Assembly (NCBI RefSeq): GCF_002252045.1
Contig: NZ_NEFF01000001.1
Location: 558,001 to 622,000 of the forward strand
From: Ignatzschineria sp. F8392
GTDB taxonomy: Bacteria; Pseudomonadota; Gammaproteobacteria; Cardiobacteriales; Wohlfahrtiimonadaceae
DNA length: 64,000 nt
Direction: 5' to 3'
In this document: positions 53,381 through 61,473 of the stretch, piece after piece
How the letters are laid out: the number at the start of each line of letters is the position of its first letter
Numbering within the stretch: the first letter of the stretch is position 1
The notes under the pieces: generated by a model
The model's database searches: none
Told to the model about the DNA's origin: nothing
The model's input: only the letters and a program-made list of their open reading frames with translations
Position numbers and translations under genes: made by a program

Positions 53381-54112
53381 ATGTTGGTGGATGATTGGCT
53401 CAAAACGCCGATTGTGAAAAATAGACTTGCATGGGAAAAGGTGGGGAAGGTGGATATTGATCTATCTCATCATCTCCATCAGGAGCCTCTTGCTCGAGTC
53501 GTTCCCACAGCGAGAATGAGGGTCTATAGCGCCTATTATCATGATGGAATCTCAGGCGCGTTGGAATCGATCTATCTTCGAGAATCCGTTTTAGAGCGGT
53601 TAGAGCAACTGGTCGATCGATTACCGGAGAATTTAGGGCTACTGCTTCTCGATGGTTGGCGTCCGGTAGCGGTACAAGAATCATTGCGTCACGATTTTCG
53701 TGAAGATCTCGAGCGATCTTATCCCGATTTTAATAAAGATCAGATCGAAGATCTATTGGATCAATTTGTTGCAAAGCCGAGTGCAGATCCTCTTGCACCA
53801 AGTCCGCATCTGACGGGAGGATCGATCGATTTAACCCTCTTTGATCTAACGACAGAGAGTGAGATCGATATGGGAACCTCTTTTGATGCGATGGAGGAAG
53901 CTTCCTGGAGTCACTATTTTGAGGAGAATACGACTGATGTGGAAGATAGAGATATTCGAGATTATCGAAGACTTTTAATCAATGGGATGACGGCGATGGG
54001 CTTTACAAATCTCCCCTCTGAATGGTGGCATTTCGATTTTGGCAATCAGCTCTGGGGATATTATCGAGGAAAGCAGGCTTTTTATGGTATTGCTTCTCTC
54101 TCGGCACAATGA
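53381..54112 (+). CDS. ddpX: D-alanyl-D-alanine dipeptidase (VanX/DdpX family)
   Basis: Zinc peptidase of family M15D that splits D-Ala-D-Ala. The 243-residue protein has LLLLDGWRPVAVQESL with the transition-state arginine, the metal motif SPHLTGGSIDLTLF (His and Asp) and the C-terminal SEWWHFDFGNQLW giving Glu and the second His. No signal peptide is visible, so it acts in the cytosol, as in peptidoglycan-fragment recycling. No vanH, vanA or ddp transport genes are nearby, so glycopeptide resistance is not implied. Confidence 0.9.
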   Translation: MLVDDWLKTPIVKNRLAWEKVGKVDIDLSHHLHQEPLARVVPTARMRVYSAYYHDGISGALESIYLRESVLERLEQLVDRLPENLGLLLLDGWRPVAVQESLRHDFREDLERSYPDFNKDQIEDLLDQFVAKPSADPLAPSPHLTGGSIDLTLFDLTTESEIDMGTSFDAMEEASWSHYFEENTTDVEDRDIRDYRRLLINGMTAMGFTNLPSEWWHFDFGNQLWGYYRGKQAFYGIASLSAQ

Positions 54113-54235
54113 TAAATAATAGAGAAGATCTAGTAGAAAAGAGCTGTTAAAAGATTATTAAAAGACTATTAAAAGAGTAAGTAAAAAATTACTAGAAACC
54201 GCCCAAAAGCACTAATAACACTAAAAACAGATTTA

Positions 54236-54287
54236 TCTAAAATATATTAAAAAAGATATTAAAAGAGATATTAAAAGAGGAGAGAGT
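54236..54287 (+). repeat. 12-nt repeats before the DUF819 gene
   Basis: Tandem AGATATTAAAAG units at about 54256-54282 end directly at the ribosome site GGAGAGAG. Looser ATTAAAAGA repeats also lie at 54150-54178. Slippage here would change the leader or promoter spacing. Confidence 0.5.
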
Positions 54288-55505
54288 ATGGAGACCTTAA
54301 TATCAGCCGATCAGACATGGCTACTATTGGCTTTTCTATTTGTTGTTGCTTCGGCATCTATTGTGATTGAGCAACGTTATAAGTGGTCTGCAAAAGTTCC
54401 CGGCGCGGTTATTGCGCTGATTATTGCAATCACATTTTCAAGTTTTAAAATTATTCCAACAGATGCGCCGGTCTATGACATGGTGTGGGGCTATGTTGTG
54501 CCGATTGCGATTCCGTTACTGCTCTTTCAGGTCAATGTGAAGAGTATCTTTACAGAGAGCCGTCGGCTACTCTTTATCTTTCTTTTAAGCGCTCTTGGGA
54601 CAATGGTGGGCGCCTTTATCGCCTTCTTTATCTTTAAAGAGTGGATTCCTGAATTAGATAAAATTAGCGGTATGATGAGTGCCTCCTATATCGGCGGTGG
54701 TGTTAACTTTGCGGCAATGACGGCGAAATTAGATCCCTCTAAAGATATGGTGGCTTCTACCATTGTGGCGGATAATCTGATTATGGCGCTCTATTTTATC
54801 CTTCTTTTGAGCATTACCGCGATGAGTTGGTTCCGTAAGCGCTTTAAAACACCCTATATCGATGAAGTTGAGAAGAATTTAGATCAGCATCAAGATGAAA
54901 ATCTCGCGGCGAGCTATTGGCAACCGCGTCATATCTCTTTAAAAGATATTGCGATTAATATGGGCGCATCTCTCTTGATTGTCGCGATCTCATTTACCCT
55001 TGCTGATTGGTTAAAGCCACTAAGAGGTATGGTAGATCATCTACTTTTAGAGATTTTAGTCAGCTTTATTACCGATCCTTACTTGATTCTCACAACTTTA
55101 ACTTTTGTTGTGATCTTCCTCTTTCAAAAGCCTTTCCAGAAGTTAAATGGTAGCCAAGAGCTTGGGACCTATATGGTCTATCTCTTCTTTGTCGTGATCG
55201 GGATACCAGCATCCATTCCGATGATTATTCAAAATGCGCCGCTCTTACTTCTCTTTGTTGTACTCATTATGCTCGTCAATTTAGTTGTGAGCCTTGTTTT
55301 AGGGCGTCTCTTTAAATTTAGTTTAGAGGAGATTCTATTAGTCTGTAATGCCAATGTCGGCGGCCCAACAACCGCGGCGGCGATGGCGATTAGTAAGGGG
55401 TGGCGCACATTGGTGGGTCCCATTTTAGTAATCGGCACCGTCGGCTATGTGGTGGGAAATTATGCTGGGACGATTATCTATCTGATCACCACACGATTAT
55501 TGTAG
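54288..55505 (+). CDS. DUF819 family integral membrane protein (YjcL-like)
   Basis: A 405-residue inner-membrane protein with about eleven helices. The features KVPGAVIALIIAI, VVPIAIPLLLFQVNV, SASYIGGGVNFAAM and the late CNANVGGPTTAAAMAISKGW are typical of DUF819. The duplicated GG(V/P)-rich re-entrant motifs suggest a transporter with two inverted halves. Substrate unknown. A hydrophilic loop (about residues 185-220) lies in the middle. Strong GGAG ribosome site. Confidence 0.85.
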   Translation: METLISADQTWLLLAFLFVVASASIVIEQRYKWSAKVPGAVIALIIAITFSSFKIIPTDAPVYDMVWGYVVPIAIPLLLFQVNVKSIFTESRRLLFIFLLSALGTMVGAFIAFFIFKEWIPELDKISGMMSASYIGGGVNFAAMTAKLDPSKDMVASTIVADNLIMALYFILLLSITAMSWFRKRFKTPYIDEVEKNLDQHQDENLAASYWQPRHISLKDIAINMGASLLIVAISFTLADWLKPLRGMVDHLLLEILVSFITDPYLILTTLTFVVIFLFQKPFQKLNGSQELGTYMVYLFFVVIGIPASIPMIIQNAPLLLLFVVLIMLVNLVVSLVLGRLFKFSLEEILLVCNANVGGPTTAAAMAISKGWRTLVGPILVIGTVGYVVGNYAGTIIYLITTRLL

Positions 55506-55570
55506 AGCGGTTTGCAGTCGAGTCGTAAAACTCTACTACTAGAGCCCAAATAGCTGAAAAGTGCGATAAA

Positions 55571-55602
55571 AAAGGCGTCTCCTCTGAGGCGCCTTTCTTG
55601 GT
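55571..55602. terminator. Two-way terminator between the DUF819 gene and lipA
   Basis: Stem AAAGGCGTCTC / GAGGCGCCTTT (11 bp, one G-U pair) with a 4-nt loop. The minus side is followed by six or more Ts, serving lipA (stop 98 nt away). The plus side has a shorter TTTCTT for the DUF819 gene. Confidence 0.82.
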
Positions 55603-55693
55603 TTTAATATTTATTGTTATTGACCATTGGTTTATTGATGATCGTTTATCGCTGACCATTACTGTGATGATCATCGATCTGTTACGATCTTTT

Positions 55694-56632
55694 TTATGCC
55701 AATGTATTATCACCAGCATGGTAGCTTGAACGAACCATGGGGCCGATATGGGCAAGCTTAAAGCCTAAGCGATACGCTTCTTCTTCATATGCCTTAAAGG
55801 TTTGGGGCGTTACATAACGCTCTACGGCAAGATGCCCGCCGGAGGGTTGAAGATATTGGCCGATAGTGATCATCTCAATATCATGTTCACGCATATAGCG
55901 CATCACATCCATCATCTCTTCATCGGTCTCGCCGACCCCCACCATTAAGCCCGATTTAGTGGGAACATCAGGATTACGTGCTTTAAACTTCTTTAAGAGC
56001 ATTAAGGAGTGATCATAATCGGCGCCGGGGCGAACCTGTTTATAGAGGCGAGGAACGGTCTCCATATTGTGATTGAGTACATCAGGTGGAGTTTCGCTTA
56101 AGATATTGATCGCCACATCCATTCTGCCACGAAAATCGGGAACTAAGATCTCGATTTTTGTATGGGGAGAGAGCGCACGAATCTCACGGATACAATCGGC
56201 AAAGTGGCCGGCACCGCCATCACGAAGATCATCGCGATCGACTGAGGTAATCACCACATAATCGAGTCCTAACATCTTCACTGTCTCCGCTAAGCGTTTG
56301 GGCTCTTCAGCATCGAGCGGATTAGGGCGACCATGGGCAACATCACAAAAGGGACAACGACGCGTACAGATATCCCCCATAATCATAAAGGTGGCAGTTC
56401 CTTGATTAAAGCACTCGCCAATATTGGGGCATGCCGCCTCTTCACAGACGGAGTGAAGCTTGTTATCGCGTAAGATCTTGGTAATTTCACTAAAGCGTTT
56501 ACCACTAGGGATCTTTGCCCGAATCCAGTCGGGTTTAGGAATGCGCTCCTCTTTAGGAACGGCAACAACCTTAATCGGGATACGTGCGGTTTTGGCAGCT
56601 CCGCGTAGCTTTTCACCTTGTTCTAATTTCAT
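55694..56632 (-). CDS. lipA: Lipoyl synthase
   Basis: Radical-SAM enzyme that inserts two sulfurs into octanoyl-protein to form lipoate. It has both cluster motifs: [13 protein letters not shown] for the auxiliary cluster and [15 protein letters not shown] for the radical-SAM cluster (CxxxCxxC). RSSYHAGD at the end supplies the serine ligand of the auxiliary cluster. The frame is open 33 codons further upstream, but family starts match the ATG at 56632 (312 residues). lipB is not adjacent. Confidence 0.96.
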   Translation of the reverse strand: MKLEQGEKLRGAAKTARIPIKVVAVPKEERIPKPDWIRAKIPSGKRFSEITKILRDNKLHSVCEEAACPNIGECFNQGTATFMIMGDICTRRCPFCDVAHGRPNPLDAEEPKRLAETVKMLGLDYVVITSVDRDDLRDGGAGHFADCIREIRALSPHTKIEILVPDFRGRMDVAINILSETPPDVLNHNMETVPRLYKQVRPGADYDHSLMLLKKFKARNPDVPTKSGLMVGVGETDEEMMDVMRYMREHDIEMITIGQYLQPSGGHLAVERYVTPQTFKAYEEEAYRLGFKLAHIGPMVRSSYHAGDNTLA

Positions 56633-56861
56633 TGTTATGGTCACTATTTCGCAGATTAAAAAAATCGATAAGAGACAGTATAACAGGGAAAAGGGTGAAG
56701 TTAAGAATTGATCTGGAGAATGATCGAGCAACTCTTTATCACTATTGGCTGGAGAGAAAAAGGGGTGTTGAGAGTAGGCGCTAAGTGGCTTTTATGGCAT
56801 GATGAAAGAGAATCTTCCACGCTTAGCGAATAGATCAAATGCTATCAGAAGGAGTCTGAAG

Positions 56862-57095
56862 ATGATAAAAGCGCACCGGAATGGGATCGGGAATGGGATC
56901 AAGAAAAAGCAACGTATCCCTAAAAACCCTAAACATCCAGAAAGAATCTGTTGGGGTTGTGAGCGTCTTTGTGCCGCAAATAAGATGTTTTGTGGTAATG
57001 GTAGTGAGCGTTCGCAACATCCCTGTGAGCTCTTTGGGGAGGATTGGTATCTCTCCTTAACAGAAGAAGAGCTCGCTGATATCGAATTGGTGTAA
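56862..57095 (+). CDS. DUF3079 small zinc-ribbon-like protein
   Basis: A 77-residue protein whose core PKHPERICWGCERLC, then FCGNGSERSQHPCELFG, is the DUF3079 pattern with four to five cysteines suggesting metal binding. The frame is open from 56799, but AGAAGGAG seven nt before the ATG at 56862 decides the start. The N-terminus is rich in lysine and arginine. Function unknown. Its end faces the PfkB kinase gene with a 4-nt gap. Confidence 0.82.
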   Translation: MIKAHRNGIGNGIKKKQRIPKNPKHPERICWGCERLCAANKMFCGNGSERSQHPCELFGEDWYLSLTEEELADIELV

Positions 57096-57099
57096 ATGA

Positions 57100-58143
57100 T
57101 CACCAAGCTTGGAAGGTTGTCAGTTTTTCTGAAAATTTATCCGGCAATGTGATAAACGCGCCTGATTGAGTACAGACATAGTGGCTTAAATGGTGTGCAA
57201 ATTGATGTGCTTCCTGAAATGGTGCACCCTGATGAAGGGCGGTAATAAAGGCGGCAGAGAAGCTATCGCCGGCACCGATGGTATCTACGAGGGCGATCGA
57301 TTTTCCTGAAAGGGCGGAGTAATCATGCGGGCTCATCACGATACTTCCTTCGGCGCCTAGTGTTAAGAGAATCGCATTGAGTTCAAATCGCTCGATCAGG
57401 TGGTAGAGCGTATCTCGAAGTGAGAGCGATTCTAGCTGATAGATCTTCTGTAGATAACGTAGCTCCATCTCATTCAGCTTAAGAAGATCTGCATAACGGA
57501 GGAGTTGATCGACGAGTGAAGCGGTATAGTAGGGCGTTCGGAGATTCAGGTCACAAAATCGCATTGTTTGTGGATGATGCTGCAAAATTGAGCGAAAGGT
57601 TTCAAAAGAGTCAGATTCAGCGGTGGGTTCCTTCTCACCCCTATTCTCACTTCCCCTCACACTTCCAGTTTTATCTCTATTATCACAATATTGCTGTGCT
57701 TCAAATCGTGCTTCAAATCGTGGGATGGCAGAGCGCATAGCGAGTGAGCCATAGGCGATGAGGGTTGCAGATTGCGCTTTTTCGAGGATCTCGTCACTCA
57801 GCGGAATCTGATCCCAGGCGGAGGGTGTGGCAAATTGGTAGTGGGGTTCATCCTCAATCAGGGTGATATCGACGCGACCGGTGGGAAGCTCATTTCTTGC
57901 GGCAATGACCGGAATCTTATTAGCGTTGAGCTGAGCTAATGCTGCATCTCCGAGAGAATCCTTACCGACGGCGGTGACCAGTGTTGCCGGGAATCCCAAC
58001 TGATTGAGAAAGAAGCAGAGATTACTCGGCGCACCGCCTAAGATTCTCTTTTCTTCTGTTTGATTGCTCTCTTTTTGCGCCTCATCCTGAAAGCAATCCC
58101 AGAGTAATTCTCCGAAACAGAGCGCAGTGGCTTGATGATTCAT
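57100..58143 (-). CDS. PfkB-family carbohydrate kinase (fructokinase-like)
   Basis: A ribokinase-family sugar kinase. The start CFGELLWDCF, the GGAPSNLCFFLNQLGFPATLVTAVGKD signature and the C-terminal DTIGAGDSFSAAFI (anion hole and catalytic Asp) are intact. The pattern is nearest to fructokinases. A ~30-residue hydrophilic insertion (DNRDKTGSVRGSENRGEKE region) sits in the middle. The frame opens 19 codons upstream, but the ATG at 58143 has AGGGG eight nt upstream and fits the family. Sugar specificity is not certain, and no transporter is nearby. Confidence 0.87.
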   Translation of the reverse strand: MNHQATALCFGELLWDCFQDEAQKESNQTEEKRILGGAPSNLCFFLNQLGFPATLVTAVGKDSLGDAALAQLNANKIPVIAARNELPTGRVDITLIEDEPHYQFATPSAWDQIPLSDEILEKAQSATLIAYGSLAMRSAIPRFEARFEAQQYCDNRDKTGSVRGSENRGEKEPTAESDSFETFRSILQHHPQTMRFCDLNLRTPYYTASLVDQLLRYADLLKLNEMELRYLQKIYQLESLSLRDTLYHLIERFELNAILLTLGAEGSIVMSPHDYSALSGKSIALVDTIGAGDSFSAAFITALHQGAPFQEAHQFAHHLSHYVCTQSGAFITLPDKFSEKLTTFQAW

Positions 58144-58660
58144 ATATCGTTCCCCTCTAAAGTATGCTTTTAAATGATGGCATTCCCAATAATGGGTCAT
58201 CTTACCAATGAAGCGATAATTTTACGAGATCTGCTAAGAGAAGATTCCACAATGACGAAGTGCCACCTTGCCGGCGCGTAATTTGTGGAAGAACGCAATA
58301 GTGAGATCCGGCAACGCATCAGCTTCTGTTTGTTAATCTATATTTTCTATATCCTCTAAGATGATTTCTGGAAGGGCGGGAGAGAACGATTTCGTTCTTT
58401 TCACTCCTGCATGCCCGCAGGTCGGCATCCTTGATGCCAACTGCCGGCACGTAGTTTTTGGAAGAGCGTGATAGTAAGGACCGGCAACTCATCGACCTCT
58501 CTTATTACAGTGAATCAATTATTTTGCTGGTGATTGGGAATCGCCAACTGCCGGCGCGTAATTTGTGGAAGAACGCAATAGTAAGATCCGGCAACTCATC
58601 AGCTTCTGTTTGTTAATCTATATTCCCCAGATTATCCATATCTTCTAAGATGATTTTTGG
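58144..58660 (-). repeat. A/B repeat block 8 (minus orientation)
   Basis: In the divergent spacer between the kinase and apt. A units at 58269-58313, 58442-58486 and 58549-58593, B at 58376-58418, with the GTTTGTTAATCTATATT flank also found in block 6. The GGCATC-CTT-GATGCC palindrome is at about 58424-58438. Confidence 0.88.
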
Positions 58661-58703
58661 AGGAGTTCTTTTTAGGGGAAAGAGGTCATTTTTATCGATC
58701 AGT

Positions 58704-58711
58704 GGTATAAT
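58704..58711 (+). promoter_or_regulatory. Extended -10 promoter for apt
   Basis: TGGTATAAT (58703-58711) is a good extended -10 element. A weak TCATTT/TTTTTA lies at -35 distance. It stands 160 nt before the apt start, leaving a long AT-rich leader. Confidence 0.45.
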
Positions 58712-58873
58712 TTCTCTCTATTATTTCACTCTCTCAGTAGTGGATTAAATTATCGAAGAGGTGATTTAATCGCTATTTAACAACGGCTTAAACTTTCATG
58801 AAATAGAGTTTAACCGATTGTTGATAGATACTTTGTAGATAGTTTATGATCATTTAGCGCATGAAGGACCGAC

Positions 58874-59392
58874 ATGGATTTAAAAAAGTATATTGCTCGT
58901 ATCAAAGATTTCCCTGCAGAAGGTGTTGATTTTAAAGATGTGACGCCGCTACTCAATGATGTTGAAGCATATCGCTATACCGTTGAGGAGATGAGTCAGT
59001 TTGTCAAAGCCTGTGGAGCGACAGTGATTGTAGCGCCGGAAGCGCGAGGCTTTATCTTTGCAGCGCCAGTTGCCGTGATGACAGGAACACGCCTCGTTCT
59101 TGTGCGTAAGCCGGGGAAATTACCCCGTAAATGCCATAAGGTCGCCTACTCATTAGAGTATGGCAATAATACGCAAGAGATGCATGTCGGTGATGTTAAA
59201 GAGAATGATCGCGTTGTGATTATTGATGATGTACTCGCAACAGGCGGTACCATTAAGGCGATTATCGAGATGGTTACGCGGGAGAAAGCAACAGTAGAAG
59301 GGATCTGCTTCCTTGCTGATCTCACTTATCTCCATGAACCTGAAGTATTAGAAGGCTACAACGTGAAGAGCCTTCTTAGCTATGAGGATTAG
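58874..59392 (+). CDS. apt: Adenine phosphoribosyltransferase
   Basis: Makes AMP from adenine and PRPP. The 172-residue type I PRTase has FPAEGVDFKDVTPLL near the N-terminus, APEARGFIFAAP, KPGKLPRKCHKVAYSLEYG and the PRPP-binding VVIIDDVLATGGTIKA near residue 120. Length and motifs are canonical. No terminator is evident after it. Confidence 0.96.
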   Translation: MDLKKYIARIKDFPAEGVDFKDVTPLLNDVEAYRYTVEEMSQFVKACGATVIVAPEARGFIFAAPVAVMTGTRLVLVRKPGKLPRKCHKVAYSLEYGNNTQEMHVGDVKENDRVVIIDDVLATGGTIKAIIEMVTREKATVEGICFLADLTYLHEPEVLEGYNVKSLLSYED

Positions 59393-59589
59393 TTCTCACT
59401 ATATTGACTCAGAAAATTTTAATAATTTAATAATTACTAATAGACTATTTTATTCATGCACATATTCTAAAACTTAAAATGCGGTTTTAGGGGGGGGGAT
59501 GTTTTACTTTAATATCTATTATCGATAATATGTCAGTGTGTTATGAGATATTTCTAAGTTAATATCTAAAATTTCAAAAGGAGGGAATT
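59393..59589 (+). repeat. Nine-G tract and 14-bp palindrome upstream of a broken small gene
   Basis: An AT-rich spacer contains an uninterrupted run of nine G (59490-59498) and, 19 nt later, the perfect palindrome TATTATCGATAATA (59517-59530). A strong AAAGGAGG ribosome site sits before the ATG at 59590. Long G-runs in AT-rich promoter DNA are typical slippage sites. Confidence 0.6.
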
Positions 59590-59786
59590 ATGGCATATGT
59601 AAAAAGAGGATTTTCAGAATCCTTATTGCATTTATTCAATTTTTTCCCACTATCGTTGTATCAAGTCCAAAAAGTTATAAAGAAGCTTTAAGATCTGATG
59701 TAGAAAAATGTGGTGAGGATTTAAATAATTCTATCATTTGGTATACATCACAATTATCAGATGTTAAGAAGAAAGATTCAGTATAA
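59590..59786 (+). pseudogene. Frameshifted small gene of unknown family
   Basis: A strong ribosome site leads to MAYVKRGFSESLLHLF, but this frame stops after 34 codons. From about 59640 a second frame continues with plausible protein (FFPTIVVSSPKSYKEALRSD, later NNSIIWYTSQLSDVKKKDSV) to a stop at 59786. The change of frame falls near a TTTTTTCCC run, so a one-base slip is the simplest reading. I do not recognise the family. It precedes the DUF2335 fragment by 14 nt. Confidence 0.4.
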
Positions 59787-59800
59787 GATTCGAATAAATA

Positions 59801-60103
59801 ATGGAAGAGATTAAAGACAGTATTAGTTTGACTTCTGATGAGATTCTTGAAATGTCAGATCAAGATATAGAAGAGGCCATTCAAAAGAATCCTGAATTAT
59901 TGAAGGATGCTGCTTTGGTTCAGCGGATGATGAAAAAATTTTCAGGTCCAATTCCGCATCCGGAGATACTTGAGGGTTATAATCAGATTTGTCCCGGCAG
60001 TGCCGAAAAAATTATCAATCACTTTGTGAAAGAACAAGATCACCGCAATCCCCTGAGATTTACCACTAAGCCCAGCTTAACTAGCTGGGCTTATTTTTTG
60101 TAA
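59801..60103 (+). pseudogene. C-terminally truncated DUF2335 protein
   Basis: Residues ~45-85 (VQRMMKKFSGPIPHPEILEG, then CPGSAEKIINHFVKEQDHR) match the DUF2335 domain, which normally continues into a membrane helix after the HR. Here the frame instead runs into a terminator hairpin and ends in FTTKPSLTSWAYFL, encoded by the hairpin itself, so the membrane part is lost. The acidic N-terminal 40 residues are intact. No ribosome site is clear. Confidence 0.6.
60068..60099 (+). terminator. Terminator fused to the DUF2335 fragment
   Basis: Perfect 10-bp stem AAGCCCAGCT / AGCTGGGCTT with a 5-nt loop, then ATTTTTT. It lies inside the last codons of the open frame, a sign that the gene end is a deletion junction. 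Confidence 0.88.
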
Positions 60104-60144
60104 TAAAAAACCGCAAACCGTGGGCTAATATTAGTGCTGAAACG

Positions 60145-61236
60145 CTATTTTCTGTTCAATATATCAATAAGATCATAATTGCGATAGATAATATTTCTTT
60201 TCTGATCATTGGGATAAACTATTTTTTGAGAGATGAAATATTTTAGCCATCTATTCGCTGTGGCATTAGTAATTCCTAATGCTTCTTCAATATTTTTAGC
60301 AGTAAATACAGGGTGAGAAAATGAGAAAATAAGTATTTTTTGCGCCGTAGAATTCGTACTAATTTTTTCATCTTTCCATAGGCTTGATAACAACTCTTGA
60401 ACTTCTTCTGCCGTCTTAATATATTTTCGAGCTTGTGTATCAACACTGGTTAAAAAGAACTTTAACCATTCATACCACTCGGGTTCATCTTTTCTTAAAT
60501 TATTCAAAAGCGTATAGTATTTAAATTTATTTCTTTCTAACTCTTCGCTCACAAAAATAATACTATTCCCACAAACTCTCTTCTTTAGAAGAAATAGAGT
60601 GATTAATAATCTCCCTACACGACCGTTTCCATCTAAAAATGGGTGAATACTTTCAAATTGAGCATGCATTATCCCAGCCATTATTAAGGGGTCAAATTCA
60701 TCATTAGTTTCATTTAAAAAAACTTCTAAGTTACCCATTAAATCCATCACATTAGATGCGATTGGTGGAATATAAGATGCTCTACTCATATCTCCACCAC
60801 CGATCCAGTTTTGAACCCTTCTAAACTCTCCTGGAGCACGACTTGCGCCCCTAGAGTTATTTAATATGATTTTATGCAGTTCCTTAATAAAGGAGATTGT
60901 AATAGGATGATCTTGATCTGTTATCTTTTGCACACCAAAATTTAAAGCATCTCGATAATTACGAACTTCCTGAACATCAACATTACCATCTTGATGCGTT
61001 GCCTCAACTTCCATAACTTCATCAAGAGTTGCCTGAGTCCCTTCAATTCTTGTCGATTGAACTGATTCTGCTAATGAAAAAACAGAAAACAAGTCGGTTG
61101 GAACAACTTGCTTTAATGCTTGTAGGGTATTTAAGCTGTTATGTGCTTTAACCACAATCTTCATCAGATCTAAATGCTCTTCGGCACTTAATGAGATTGG
61201 TAATTTTGGCAAATTAAAGGGGATCGCTTTTTTCAT
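60145..61236 (-). CDS. Class II Fic-domain protein (AMP transferase type)
   Basis: A 363-residue Fic protein. The active loop IHPFLDGNGRVGRLL (His198) is complete, and the autoinhibitory motif STRIEG (residues 61-66, S-x3-E-G) precedes it, which makes it a class II, self-inhibited enzyme that would AMPylate hydroxyl side chains. After the Fic core a winged-helix-like C-terminal part (AKNIEEALGITNATANRWLKYF) could bind DNA. A perfect 12-bp inverted repeat sits in its promoter. Targets unknown. It stands among degraded small genes, consistent with an accessory locus. Confidence 0.9.
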   Translation of the reverse strand: MKKAIPFNLPKLPISLSAEEHLDLMKIVVKAHNSLNTLQALKQVVPTDLFSVFSLAESVQSTRIEGTQATLDEVMEVEATHQDGNVDVQEVRNYRDALNFGVQKITDQDHPITISFIKELHKIILNNSRGASRAPGEFRRVQNWIGGGDMSRASYIPPIASNVMDLMGNLEVFLNETNDEFDPLIMAGIMHAQFESIHPFLDGNGRVGRLLITLFLLKKRVCGNSIIFVSEELERNKFKYYTLLNNLRKDEPEWYEWLKFFLTSVDTQARKYIKTAEEVQELLSSLWKDEKISTNSTAQKILIFSFSHPVFTAKNIEEALGITNATANRWLKYFISQKIVYPNDQKRNIIYRNYDLIDILNRK

Positions 61237-61268
61237 TTCATTCCATGCAGTTTATTATCTTAAGATGG

Positions 61269-61313
61269 TAATATATACCACATTACGTTAATTTAAACAA
61301 AAAATTAACGTAA
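61269..61313 (-). promoter_or_regulatory. Fic promoter with a perfect operator-like inverted repeat
   Basis: TTACGTTAATTT-N7-AAATTAACGTAA at 61283-61313 is a perfect 12-bp inverted repeat. On the minus strand it covers the spacer between TTGTTT (-35-like) and TATATT (-10), 17 nt apart. A repressor bound here would block the fic promoter, possibly Fic itself through its winged-helix end. Confidence 0.6.
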
Positions 61314-61473
61314 CGATTGGCATGATATTAAATTTGAAAATGTATTTTATTTAGTTTCAATGAAAAATTGTCATCTTGTAATGATTCTTAAAAATAGTGC
61401 TGATTGTCAGAATCGTTTTTTCGTAAGTACTTAATCTTATTTCCTATTAAAACTGAAATATAACTAGTAACCC

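Noticed and set aside
53381-54112. Vancomycin resistance determinant
   Set aside because: Only the VanX-like dipeptidase is present, without vanH/vanA; such enzymes are common in cell-wall recycling of Gram-negative bacteria.
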